Part shown: one piece after another, positions 48,377 through 56,534 of the stretch
How the letters are laid out: the number at the start of each line of letters is the position of its first letter
Position numbering within the stretch: position 1 is the first letter of the stretch
Source of the DNA: CAYWJT01 sp964458655
GTDB taxonomy: Bacteria > Acidobacteriota > Aminicenantia > Aminicenantales > Saccharicenantaceae
Direction: 5' to 3'
Length of the DNA: 64,000 bases
NCBI GenBank assembly: GCA_964458655.1
Contig: CAYWJT010000001.1
Coordinates: forward strand, 77,275 to 141,274
Position numbers and translations under genes: made by a program
Notes under the pieces: model-generated
Seen by the model: only the letters and a program-made list of their open reading frames with translations
Database searches by the model: none
Told to the model about the DNA's origin: nothing

Positions 48377-50788
48377 TCAGACGCCGGTCACGATTTTCTT
48401 CAATGTCTCGGCGTCGGCGACCCCGCTGTTGAAGAGATAGCACTTGACGACCTCGAGCAGGCGGCCGAAGAAGGCCTTCTGGGCTTCGAGGCCGGCCGGC
48501 GCGCCTCCGAACCCGGCGATGCCGAGCGCGCTTCCCTTTTCGGCGGCCGGGCCGGCGAGCCCGCCGCCCGCCGCCGGGATTAGGTGCGGGTTGAAATAGG
48601 GCCGGCTCTTTTCCGCGCTCTTCTTGGCCCCGGCCGTCTCCCCGGACTCGAGGATCTTGAGGGCCTCGTCACGCGAGAGCTCGACCACGGCCGGCGACGT
48701 CGCGTCGTTCCTTAGGATTATCATATGGCGCAGGTTGGTCCGCCTCGTGAAGGCCGCTTGTCCGCCGAGCCAGACCGGGTCTAGCATGGCGTGGGCCGAC
48801 TTCGAGGCCCGGTAGCAGAAGACCGAGCCGCGGTCGAGCCGGCAGTCCTCGGCCATGGGGCACTTGAGGTCCTGGCAGTCCTCGCGCCGCGTCACGACGT
48901 TCTCGCACTTGCTCCGGTCGAAGAGCGGCGCCAGCCGCGGGTCGAGCTCGGCGGTGTTGGTCGGCACGAAGAGCTTGCGCTCCACGGCGTCGGCGACCGC
49001 CCGTCCGCCGCTTATCCTGACGAAAACGATCTCGTTGGAGTGCAGGCGGAAGCGCCTGTCCTGGAGCAGTTCGAAGAACAGCTCGGTCTTCTTCGTGCCC
49101 TGGGGCCCGACCAGGATGAGGCCGCTGCCGTCGACGTCGGCCGACATCCCCCTGACGGCCCCGGCCGCGCCCATCAGGCCCGAGGCCCGCTCGGCCGCAT
49201 CCATGACCAGGCCGAAGGCCAAGCCGCGCAGCGGCCCGTAGGCGTCGGTGTTGACGAGGACGCCGGTCCTGCTGGCGGCGTTGAAGAAGGCCCTGGGCTC
49301 GCGTCCGGCGATGCCGTCCACGGCGTAGATGGTGCCGTGGGGTTCGATCTCGTCCTCGAGCTGGGCCGGGAACCAGTTCTCGACCCAGAAGTCGTTGAGG
49401 TGCTCGACGTTGGTCTTGAGCCGGACCACGATGCCGTTGATGTTGGCGTTCCATTCGTAGCCGCCGGAAGCCTGGAGCCTGTTTTCCATCTCGGCCGCCA
49501 GGCTCTCTTTCAAGGCCTGGTCCACGGGCTCGACCGGCACGCTCTTGCGGACCGCAGTCGCGTAATTCTTCAGCGCGGTCCGTTTTTCCTTCCTGGCCGG
49601 CTTGAGCTTGGCCAGGGCCTCGGCGATGCGGTCCATGGCCTTTTCCAGGTTGGCCATGGATGTGGCGTAGGAGATGCGGATGAAGTCGTCCGCCCCGAAG
49701 GAGTCGCCGGGGACGATGGCCACCCGGGCTTCCTTGAGCAGGTAGTAGGCCATGCCGTAGGAGTTGCGGATGCGGACGCCGCCGGCTTCCTTCTCGTAGA
49801 AGGAGCGGACGTTGGGGAAGAGGTAGAAGGCGCCCTGCGGCTTGAAGCAGGAGACGCCGGGCATCGAGGCCAGCCGCATCAGGCAGTAATTGCGGCGCCG
49901 CTGGAACTCGGCGGCCATGCGCGAGACCTCGTACTGCGGCCCGGCGTAGGCTTCCAGGCCGGCCTTCTGGGCGATGGAGCAGGCGTTGGAGGTGGTGTGG
50001 CTCTGGAGACGGGACATGCCGGCTATTATCTCGGCCGGTCCGGCCGCGAAGCCGATGCGCCACCCGGTCATGGAGTAGGTCTTGGAGACGCCGGCGATGA
50101 TGACGGTCTTTTTCTTGATGTCCTCGCCGAGCGAGGCGAAGCTCGAGAACTTGAAGTCGTCGTAGATGAGCTTGGCGTAGATCTCGTCGGCGACAACGTA
50201 CATGTCCTCGCCCCGGACGACCTCGGCGAGGGCCATGAGCTTCTCCCGGGAGTAGGCGGCGCCGGTGGGATTGCAGGGGTTGTTGAGGATGACGGCCCGG
50301 GTCGCCGGCGTGATGGCGTCGCGGAGCTTTTCCGGCGTGAGAAGGAAGCCGTCCTCCTCGCGCGTCGGCACGATGACGGGCTTGCCCTTGGCGAAGGCGA
50401 CGCATTCCGGGTATGTCACCCAGAACGGCGCCGGGATGATGACCTCCTCGCCCTCGTTGACGATGGTCTGGATGAGATGGAAAAGGGAGCTCTTGGCCCC
50501 GGCCGAGACGATTATTTCCTTGGGGCCGTACTCCAGCCCGTACTCCTCCTTGAGCCGGGCGGCGATGGCCTTGCGGAGCTGGATGATGCCGTCGTTGGCC
50601 GTGTATTTCGTGAAGTTCTCGCGGATGGCCTTGATGCCGGCTTCCTTGATGTTCTCGGGGGTGGGGAAATCCGGCTCGCCGACGCTCAGGTCGACGACGT
50701 CGATGCCCTCGTCCTGCATGGCCTTGGCCTTGGCCGAGATCCTCAGGGTGGGGGAGGCTCCGATGCGCTGGACTCTCTCAGAGATCAT
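48377..50788 (-). CDS. Class I aminotransferase fused to an HprK/PEPCK-like P-loop domain
   Basis: The 803-residue protein has residues 1-395 as a complete fold-I aminotransferase close to aspartate aminotransferases: SVGEPDFPTP, NNPCNPTG (169-176), PLP lysine Lys236 in GVSKTYSMTGWR, and Arg371 in FIRISYA. Residues about 410-803 form a second domain with an atypical P-loop GPQGTKKTE (561-569), RLHSNEIVFVR in place of a kinase-2/metal motif, a Cys cluster (CQDLKCPMAEDC, 638-649) and LDPVWLGG, reminiscent of HPr kinase or ATP-PEP carboxykinase folds. No stop or restart separates the halves. It lies 30 bp after flotillin, with SD GAGGTGA. Confidence 0.82.
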   Translation of the reverse strand: MISERVQRIGASPTLRISAKAKAMQDEGIDVVDLSVGEPDFPTPENIKEAGIKAIRENFTKYTANDGIIQLRKAIAARLKEEYGLEYGPKEIIVSAGAKSSLFHLIQTIVNEGEEVIIPAPFWVTYPECVAFAKGKPVIVPTREEDGFLLTPEKLRDAITPATRAVILNNPCNPTGAAYSREKLMALAEVVRGEDMYVVADEIYAKLIYDDFKFSSFASLGEDIKKKTVIIAGVSKTYSMTGWRIGFAAGPAEIIAGMSRLQSHTTSNACSIAQKAGLEAYAGPQYEVSRMAAEFQRRRNYCLMRLASMPGVSCFKPQGAFYLFPNVRSFYEKEAGGVRIRNSYGMAYYLLKEARVAIVPGDSFGADDFIRISYATSMANLEKAMDRIAEALAKLKPARKEKRTALKNYATAVRKSVPVEPVDQALKESLAAEMENRLQASGGYEWNANINGIVVRLKTNVEHLNDFWVENWFPAQLEDEIEPHGTIYAVDGIAGREPRAFFNAASRTGVLVNTDAYGPLRGLAFGLVMDAAERASGLMGAAGAVRGMSADVDGSGLILVGPQGTKKTELFFELLQDRRFRLHSNEIVFVRISGGRAVADAVERKLFVPTNTAELDPRLAPLFDRSKCENVVTRREDCQDLKCPMAEDCRLDRGSVFCYRASKSAHAMLDPVWLGGQAAFTRRTNLRHMIILRNDATSPAVVELSRDEALKILESGETAGAKKSAEKSRPYFNPHLIPAAGGGLAGPAAEKGSALGIAGFGGAPAGLEAQKAFFGRLLEVVKCYLFNSGVADAETLKKIVTGV

Positions 50789-50818
50789 GGCTCACCTCGC
50801 CGGCCGTCCGGCCGCCGG

Positions 50819-52237
50819 TCATTTCTTGTCTTCCCGGGGCTTGGCGGGCTCGGACGAGAGCTTGTCCTTGAGGAACCTGGCCAGGTCGGCGCCCGTCAGC
50901 GACTTGACGACCTCGGGCATCTGGGCCAGGACCTGGGCCACCTGGCCTGTGATCCTGGTCGTGCCCAGCTCCTTGTCACCGCCCACGACGACTATCTTGT
51001 CGACCTTGGACAAGGGCTCGGAAACGGCTCTGGCCAGCTCCGGCAGGACCTTGATGTACATCTCGAAGACCGCGGCGTCGTTGTACTTGGCCCAGGCCGA
51101 CGCCTTCCTGAGCATGGAATCGGCTTCCGCCTCGCCCAGCGCCCGGATCTTCTCGGCCTCGGCCAGGCCCTCGGCCTTGAGGGCCTCGGCCTTGCCCTTG
51201 GCCTCGGCCGCGATGCGGAATTCCTCGGCTTCGGCCTCGGCCATGATCTGGTACTTGCGGGCGTCGGCCGGCTTGAGGACGTTGGACTCGAGCTCCTTCT
51301 GCTTGCGGGCTATCTCGAGCTCCTCGATCTTTATGGCCTCCTGCTTCTCGATCTGGAGGACCTTGGCCTCTTCCTTCTTGAGGTCCTGGCTCAGGCGGTG
51401 GCGTTCGAGCTCGTAAGAGAAGTCCGCCTGGGCCTTCTTGGCGTTGACGACCGACAGGCTCTCGGCCTTCTTGGCCTCGTTCTCCCACTGGGCCTTGGCT
51501 ATCAGGGCCTCGGCCTGGAGTCGGGCGACCTCCGCCTCCTTGCGGGCCTGGGCCGACTTGATGACGGCCTCTTTCTCGGTCTCGGCCTGGGCGATCTGGG
51601 CGTCGCGCTTGGCCGCGGCGATCTGCGGCTTTGACAAGGCGTCTATGTAGCCCTGGGTGTCGCTGATCTCCTTCAGGGCGAAGGACAGGATGACCAGGCC
51701 CATGCGGTTGAAGTCCTCCCTGGCCGCGTTCATGACCCGGGCCGAGAAATCCTGGCGGCCGCGGTAGATCTCCTCCACGGTCATGGTCCCGATGACCTCG
51801 CGGACCTTGCCCTCGAGGACGTTGGCGGCTATGTCACGGATGCCGTCCCGGCCGAGGCCGAGGAACTGCTCGGCGGCCAGGTGGATGGACTCGTCGGAGG
51901 AGTTGACCTTGACCTGGGCCGTCGATTCCGTCAGCAGGGGCACGCCGCCGTGGGTGAGGACTTCCGGGGTCCGGATGTTGAGCGTAATGACGTCCATGGG
52001 CAGGACGAAGACCTTCTCCACGAAAGGCTTGATGAAGGTGCCTCCGCCCAGGCGGTAGCGGTAGCCGATCCTCTTCTGTGTGCCGTCGGGAAGGGTGACC
52101 GTCCGCTTGCGGCCGCCGGAGATGATCAGGGCCTCGTTGGGCCCGACCTTCTTGTACTGCACGGCGAACAGGATGATGAGGGCCGCGACGACGACGACCG
52201 CCGCCGCCAGGATGACGATCCAGGACGCGATGTTCAT
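50819..52237 (-). CDS. Flotillin-like SPFH membrane scaffold protein
   Basis: The 472-residue protein has one N-terminal membrane helix (about 5-27), an SPFH/PHB domain (about 30-210) and a long Ala/Glu/Lys coiled coil (about 215-400) with repeated EAE motifs, ending in VKSLTGADLARFLKDKL. This is the FloT/YuaG architecture that organises membrane microdomains. It is the first gene of a likely two-gene unit with the aminotransferase fusion. GGAGG precedes the ATG. Confidence 0.92.
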   Translation of the reverse strand: MNIASWIVILAAAVVVVAALIILFAVQYKKVGPNEALIISGGRKRTVTLPDGTQKRIGYRYRLGGGTFIKPFVEKVFVLPMDVITLNIRTPEVLTHGGVPLLTESTAQVKVNSSDESIHLAAEQFLGLGRDGIRDIAANVLEGKVREVIGTMTVEEIYRGRQDFSARVMNAAREDFNRMGLVILSFALKEISDTQGYIDALSKPQIAAAKRDAQIAQAETEKEAVIKSAQARKEAEVARLQAEALIAKAQWENEAKKAESLSVVNAKKAQADFSYELERHRLSQDLKKEEAKVLQIEKQEAIKIEELEIARKQKELESNVLKPADARKYQIMAEAEAEEFRIAAEAKGKAEALKAEGLAEAEKIRALGEAEADSMLRKASAWAKYNDAAVFEMYIKVLPELARAVSEPLSKVDKIVVVGGDKELGTTRITGQVAQVLAQMPEVVKSLTGADLARFLKDKLSSEPAKPREDKK

Positions 52238-52369
52238 GGGACCTCCTCAGGTCCGGCCGGGCGCCGGGCCTTTTTTGAAAGAAAGATACCTCTGCCTTTC
52301 CTCATGTCGGCGGATATCTGAAGGCCTGGTTTTCTAAGAGCAGATGATATTTAAACGGGCCGGGGGATG

Positions 52370-53173
52370 TCAAGGATTATCGTCCCTGTAGCCGTAGGCC
52401 ATGAACAGGATGCTCTTCTTCTTCAGGGCCTCTTTCTGGACCTGGATGAGCTTCCGGACGCCCCTGTCGGCCAGCTTGAGCAAGGCCAGCAGCTCCTTGC
52501 GGGTGAACGGCCCTTTCTCCCCGGAGACCTGGACTTCGACCAGCTCGCCGCGGTCGGTCTCGGCGACGTTCATGTCGAGCTCGGCGGCGGCGTCCTCGGA
52601 GTAGTCAAGGTCGAGGAGCGGCCGGCCGGCGACGACGCCCACGCTTACACCGGCCACCAGATGCTTCAGGGGCATCTGGTCGATGAGGCCCTTGTCCAGC
52701 AGCTTCTTCAGGGCCAGGCCCAGGGCGACGCAGCCGGCGGTCAGGGCGGCCATGCGGGTGCCGCCGTCGGCCTGGACGACGTCGCAGTCGATGATGATCT
52801 GCCGCTCGCCGAGCACGCGCAGGTCGGTGACCGAACGCAGGGCGCGGCCGATAAGCCGCTGAATCTCCTGGGTGCGGCCGGAGACCCGCCCGGCGGTCCG
52901 CTCGCGCGGGGTACGCTCCTCCGTGGACCTGGGCAGCATGGCGTATTCGGCCGTGACCCAGCCGCTGCCCGTGCCCTTGAGGAATTGGGGGACTTTCTCT
53001 TCTATGGTGGCCGTGGCGATGACCCTGGTCCTGCCGAGCTCGATGAGGGCCGAGCCGTCGGCGAAGTCAAGGTAATCGATGGCGATCTTGACCGGCCTGG
53101 CCTGGTGGTCGGCCCGGTTGCCGCTGCGCTGGGTCGTCTCCCGGGACTTAGGGTCCTTCTTCTTGGGACTCAT
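52370..53173 (-). CDS. rph: Ribonuclease PH
   Basis: The 267-residue phosphorolytic 3'-5' exoribonuclease trims tRNA 3' ends. Family signatures are GSGWVTAEYAMLPRSTEERTPRE, GRTQEIQRLIGRALR, DCDVVQADGGTRMAALTAG and DLDYSEDAAAELDMNV. ATG 53173 has ACAGGAGAA upstream and is preferred to a start 7 codons earlier. The C-terminal tail (KKKSILFMAYGYRDDNP) is slightly longer than usual. Confidence 0.96.
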   Translation of the reverse strand: MSPKKKDPKSRETTQRSGNRADHQARPVKIAIDYLDFADGSALIELGRTRVIATATIEEKVPQFLKGTGSGWVTAEYAMLPRSTEERTPRERTAGRVSGRTQEIQRLIGRALRSVTDLRVLGERQIIIDCDVVQADGGTRMAALTAGCVALGLALKKLLDKGLIDQMPLKHLVAGVSVGVVAGRPLLDLDYSEDAAAELDMNVAETDRGELVEVQVSGEKGPFTRKELLALLKLADRGVRKLIQVQKEALKKKSILFMAYGYRDDNP

Positions 53174-53193
53174 GGTTCTCCTGTGGGAAGACA

Positions 53194-53222
53194 ATCTTAT
53201 TGCATATCGGGCGGGAATTCAA
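53194..53222 (-). promoter_or_regulatory. Promoter of rph
   Basis: Minus strand TTGAAT (53222-53217), 17-bp spacer, TAAGAT (53199-53194); leader of about 14 nt containing the SD. Confidence 0.55.
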
Positions 53223-53264
53223 CAAGGCCTCGTCCCTGTGGCGGGGGGTGGCCTTCGGCCGGGC

Positions 53265-53894
53265 TCAGCGGATCCAGATCTCGGGCACGCCTTCCCGGCG
53301 GGCCTTGGCCAGGAAGTCGTCGAGTTCGGATTGGGCCCGGGCGACGTCGAGCTGGGCCTGGGTCAGCTTGTCGTAGGTTTCGCTGATCTGCCGCTGGAGG
53401 AGCTCCCTCGATTTCATGTCGTCCATGTTGTTGAATTCCATCCAAAGGGCGTTCATCTTCAGCGTGAGCAGGTCGAAGCGCTCCTGGGCCCGGTCCAGAT
53501 TGCCGCCGAGCTCGACCAGCTTGGCCTTGAAATCCTTTTCGGAAAGCAAGGGCTGGGCGGGCTGCTGCTGTTGCTGCTGCTGCTCGGCGGCGGCTTCCTG
53601 GGCCTGGGCCGCCTGCTCGGCCTTGGCCGGAGGCGCCTGGGCCGCTCCGGCCTGTCCCTCGGCTTCGGCCTCCGTCTGGACGGTCTCGGCTTCGGCCGCC
53701 CGGGCTTCTTCAGCGACCTGGACGGCGGGCTTTTTCTTCAGCTTGGCCAGGTCTTCGTTGGTGATGACCGAAGCCGGCTTGCCTTTGACGGCCGCCCGGC
53801 GCTCCTTCTCTTTTTTGGCCAGGTCGGTGACGCTCTGGCTGAAAAGCAGGGACGCCATGAAAAGAAGCGCGGCGAGGATACCTATGCGTTTCAT
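53265..53894 (-). CDS. Secreted coiled-coil protein with poly-Gln tract
   Basis: The 209-residue protein has a signal peptide (MKRIGILAALLFMASLLFSQ), then an Ala/Glu-rich low-complexity region, seven consecutive Gln (encoded near 53562-53583 by CAG/CAA repeats), and a C-terminal coiled coil (about 125-205: LGGNLDRAQERFDLLTLKMNAL, LDVARAQSELDDFLAKARREG). No enzyme motif. Probably periplasmic and structural. The triplet repeat could vary in length between strains. Confidence 0.75.
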   Translation of the reverse strand: MKRIGILAALLFMASLLFSQSVTDLAKKEKERRAAVKGKPASVITNEDLAKLKKKPAVQVAEEARAAEAETVQTEAEAEGQAGAAQAPPAKAEQAAQAQEAAAEQQQQQQQPAQPLLSEKDFKAKLVELGGNLDRAQERFDLLTLKMNALWMEFNNMDDMKSRELLQRQISETYDKLTQAQLDVARAQSELDDFLAKARREGVPEIWIR

Positions 53895-53926
53895 GGGCCT
53901 TACCCTTTTTAGCCTTGTTTTATTAA

Positions 53927-53955
53927 ATTATCACTTATTTAGTCGTTCCTGTCAA
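53927..53955 (-). promoter_or_regulatory. Promoter of the coiled-coil protein gene
   Basis: Minus strand TTGACA (53955-53950), 17-bp spacer, GATAAT (53932-53927). The -35 overlaps the comEC stop codon. Confidence 0.6.
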
Positions 53956-56534
53956 CGAAAATACGGCCCTATGACGAATAGTGTGGTAGATTTGGGGGAA
54001 AACGGGGGACAGGTATCGACCAGCGCCGGTTGGTACATAGTCGGTACCTGTCCCCCGTTTCCCCCGCCGTTTTCCATGTCCCCCGTTTTCCCCTTCTGTC
54101 CACACATTCCGTCATAGAGCCCGAAATACGGCTTCGGAGCGGGCTCCCTCAGGACGCCGGCATAGCTCCGGGCCCTGAGCGCCCGGCCGTCGGTGGCCAC
54201 TTCGGCCGCACCGTCCAGGTCGGCGCGCAGGACCAGGGCGTTCACCCCGCGGTAGTTCTCGAGCGCGGCCCGGCCGGGGAAGCCGAAGGGATTTCCCCAG
54301 CCGACCGGGATGAGCACCACCTCGGGCCGGACGGCCTCGACGAAAGCCTTGGAGCTCGAACGGGCGCTGCCGTGGTGGGGAGCCTTGAGCACGTCGCTTC
54401 TGAGGTCCGCGCCGGAGCGCAGCAGCTCGGATTCGGCTTCAGGGCCGATGTCGCCGGTGAAAAGAAAAGATTTTTCGCCGTAAGTAAGTTTCAGGACCAG
54501 GGAAGCCTCGTTCGGGTCGGCGCCCTCGGCGCCGGTTCCGCCGGCCGGGTGCAGGACCTCGACGGTCACGCCGTCGACCTCGCGGACGTAACCCGCGCTC
54601 AACCTCAAGCGCGCTGTCCCCGGCCTTAGCGCTCCCTCAAGAGCGGTCAGGACCTTGGCCGCGGGCTGCGACGCCGCTTCCCAGAGCTCGCCGACCTTGA
54701 AATTCCCGGCCACGGCGGCCAGCCCGCCGATATGGTCGGGGTGGGCATGGCTCGCCACCATGAAATCGAGTCTCCTTATGCCCTTGCTCCAGAGGAAGGG
54801 CGATACGACTCTCTCGCCGACGTCGAAAGAAGTGCCGGTCAGCCCCCCTCCGTCGATGAGCATCTTCTTGCGGCCGGGGAATTCCACGAGGAAGGAATCG
54901 CCCTGGCCGACGTCGATCATCGTCACTTTCAAGCCGCGGGCGGCGGGCGGGGGAGGAGGAGCGATCATCAGCAAAATGAAGAGCCCGGCCAGGGCCGCGG
55001 CCGCGACCCGGAGCGGCCTGCGTTTCGGTTCGAGCGCCGCGAGAAGGAGGGCGGCCGCGTAACCGCAGACCACCCAGGCTCCGGGCGTCGGCACCCTGAA
55101 GGAGAAAACAGGGAAAGGGTCGAGCAGGGTGGCGACGCGGGTGAACACCGCGGTCATAAAGCCGAGAAGAACGGCGACGTATCGAGCCGGCCCCGGCAAC
55201 GCCACTGCGAGCGGCAGGAAAACGTAGCCGACGCCCATGATGACCCCGGTGAGCGGCACCGCGGCCAGGTTGAGGACGAGCGACGCCGATATGACGCGGT
55301 TGAAGTTGCGGGCGATGATGGGCAGGACGCCCAGCGAGGCGGCCGCAGACATGGCGGTGAGTTCGGCGAGGCCAAAGGGAAGTTTCGGCAGCCGCCGCGC
55401 GATGCGCGGCGCGAAGATAACGATGGACAGGGTGGCGGCGTAGGTGAGGTCGAACCCGGCCTCGAACAGGCTCATCGGGTTGGCGGCGAGGAGGATGAAG
55501 GCGCTCAGAGCCAAGGTGTTGAGGATCGAGACGTCCCGCGATACGAGCCGCCCTACAAGCAGCGTCTCGGCCATTATGGTCGCCCTCAGAACGTTGGGGC
55601 TGGATTCGACGAGCATGGTGTAGAAGACGAGGAAGAGCGCCAGAGTGAGCGAGCAGCCCCGGCCGGACATGCCGAGCGCTTTCAGCGCGGAGAAGAGAAG
55701 GAAGGCCACGACGGCGATGTGACCGCCCGATATCGCGAAAAGATGGTAAAGCCCGCTCCTCTGGAGCATGAAGACGGTTTCAGGGGACATGCGGCCGTCC
55801 TCGCCGAGCAGCAGGGCCTCGAGGACGGCGCCGGTCGGCGAAATGTCGCCGTCCCGGCCCGGGAAGAAAGTCTCCAGTGCCCTCTCGAAGCGGCCGCGCA
55901 GCCTGGAGAAAAGGGTCCGTGGCGACCGCCGGGCGCCCTCGGGCAGGCGCTCGATGAGTAGCACGGACTTGGTCGAGGCCCGGCGGTGAACGCCGAGCGT
56001 CTCCAGGTGCCTTTCGTAAGAGAAGACGCCGAAGTTCCTGAAGCCCGCCGGCCCGGCCAGCTTGACCGAGGCGCGGAGCCTGTCCCCGGCGGAAAGGCGC
56101 AGGCGGCCGCGCCCGCCCCGGACGAACGGCACGTTCAGCCGCATGATTCCCTTTACGGCGGACGTTCGGCCTCGAGCGCTCAGGGATTCGACTTCGAGCG
56201 TCAGGACGTCCCTTTCGAGCTCGCGCCCGGGGGACCGCGCCAGGCGCCCTGTTATCTCGACGTATTCTTCGGCCTGCTGGTTGCGGAGGCTGTTTTGCCT
56301 GTATTCGAGGTCGTAAAGGGCGCAGCGGGCCGCGCCGCAGGCCGCCAGGGCCAGCATGGCCACGAGCAGGGCCGGCCGGTCCCGGCGCAGGATGAAAAGT
56401 GTCCCGGAAGCCGCCAGGAAGATAACGGCCGCTAAAAGCGAGGGCCATGCGGCCAGGCCCGCGTTCCCGGCGATGAATATGCCTGCGGCGAAGGCGGCAG
56501 CGGCCGGCAGCAGGGGATGGCGGCCGGTCTCTAA
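53952..56534 (-). CDS. comEC: ComEC/Rec2-type DNA uptake channel (start unresolved)
   Basis: About 860 residues from the end of the M20 gene. N-terminal membrane helices (AAAAFAAGIFIAGNAGLAAW), an OB-like soluble domain, then the Competence domain with many helices (LFAISGGHIAVVAF, MVESSPNVLRATIMAETLLVGRLVSRD), and a C-terminal metallo-beta-lactamase-like domain with ASHAHPDHIGG, FTGDIGPE and KAPHHGSARS. It moves single-stranded DNA across the inner membrane, in line with the type IV pilus genes. No ATG, GTG or TTG lies in frame near the expected start; the frame stays open into the M20 gene (to 56765), where the translation is not protein-like. The last 50 or so residues come from a REP-like repeat. 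Confidence 0.85.
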   Translation of the reverse strand, partial: LETGRHPLLPAAAAFAAGIFIAGNAGLAAWPSLLAAVIFLAASGTLFILRRDRPALLVAMLALAACGAARCALYDLEYRQNSLRNQQAEEYVEITGRLARSPGRELERDVLTLEVESLSARGRTSAVKGIMRLNVPFVRGGRGRLRLSAGDRLRASVKLAGPAGFRNFGVFSYERHLETLGVHRRASTKSVLLIERLPEGARRSPRTLFSRLRGRFERALETFFPGRDGDISPTGAVLEALLLGEDGRMSPETVFMLQRSGLYHLFAISGGHIAVVAFLLFSALKALGMSGRGCSLTLALFLVFYTMLVESSPNVLRATIMAETLLVGRLVSRDVSILNTLALSAFILLAANPMSLFEAGFDLTYAATLSIVIFAPRIARRLPKLPFGLAELTAMSAAASLGVLPIIARNFNRVISASLVLNLAAVPLTGVIMGVGYVFLPLAVALPGPARYVAVLLGFMTAVFTRVATLLDPFPVFSFRVPTPGAWVVCGYAAALLLAALEPKRRPLRVAAAALAGLFILLMIAPPPPPAARGLKVTMIDVGQGDSFLVEFPGRKKMLIDGGGLTGTSFDVGERVVSPFLWSKGIRRLDFMVASHAHPDHIGGLAAVAGNFKVGELWEAASQPAAKVLTALEGALRPGTARLRLSAGYVREVDGVTVEVLHPAGGTGAEGADPNEASLVLKLTYGEKSFLFTGDIGPEAESELLRSGADLRSDVLKAPHHGSARSSSKAFVEAVRPEVVLIPVGWGNPFGFPGRAALENYRGVNALVLRADLDGAAEVATDGRALRARSYAGVLREPAPKPYFGLYDGMCGQKGKTGDMENGGGNGGQVPTMYQPALVDTCPPFSPKSTTLFVIGPYFR
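53994..54094. repeat. REP-like palindrome with third arm, inside the comEC 3' end
   Basis: Arms 53994-54020 and 54040-54065 are inverted copies differing by one base and one single-base indel, with core GGGGGACAGGTA / TACCTGTCCCCC. A third partial arm (54078-54093, GTCCCCCGTTTTCCCC) repeats the outer part. It is related to the palindrome at 393-439. Confidence 0.8.

Noticed and set aside
53562..53583. CRISPR or tandem-repeat array
   Set aside because: Only a short run of CAG/CAA codons for poly-Gln. No repeat-spacer pattern occurs anywhere in the window.
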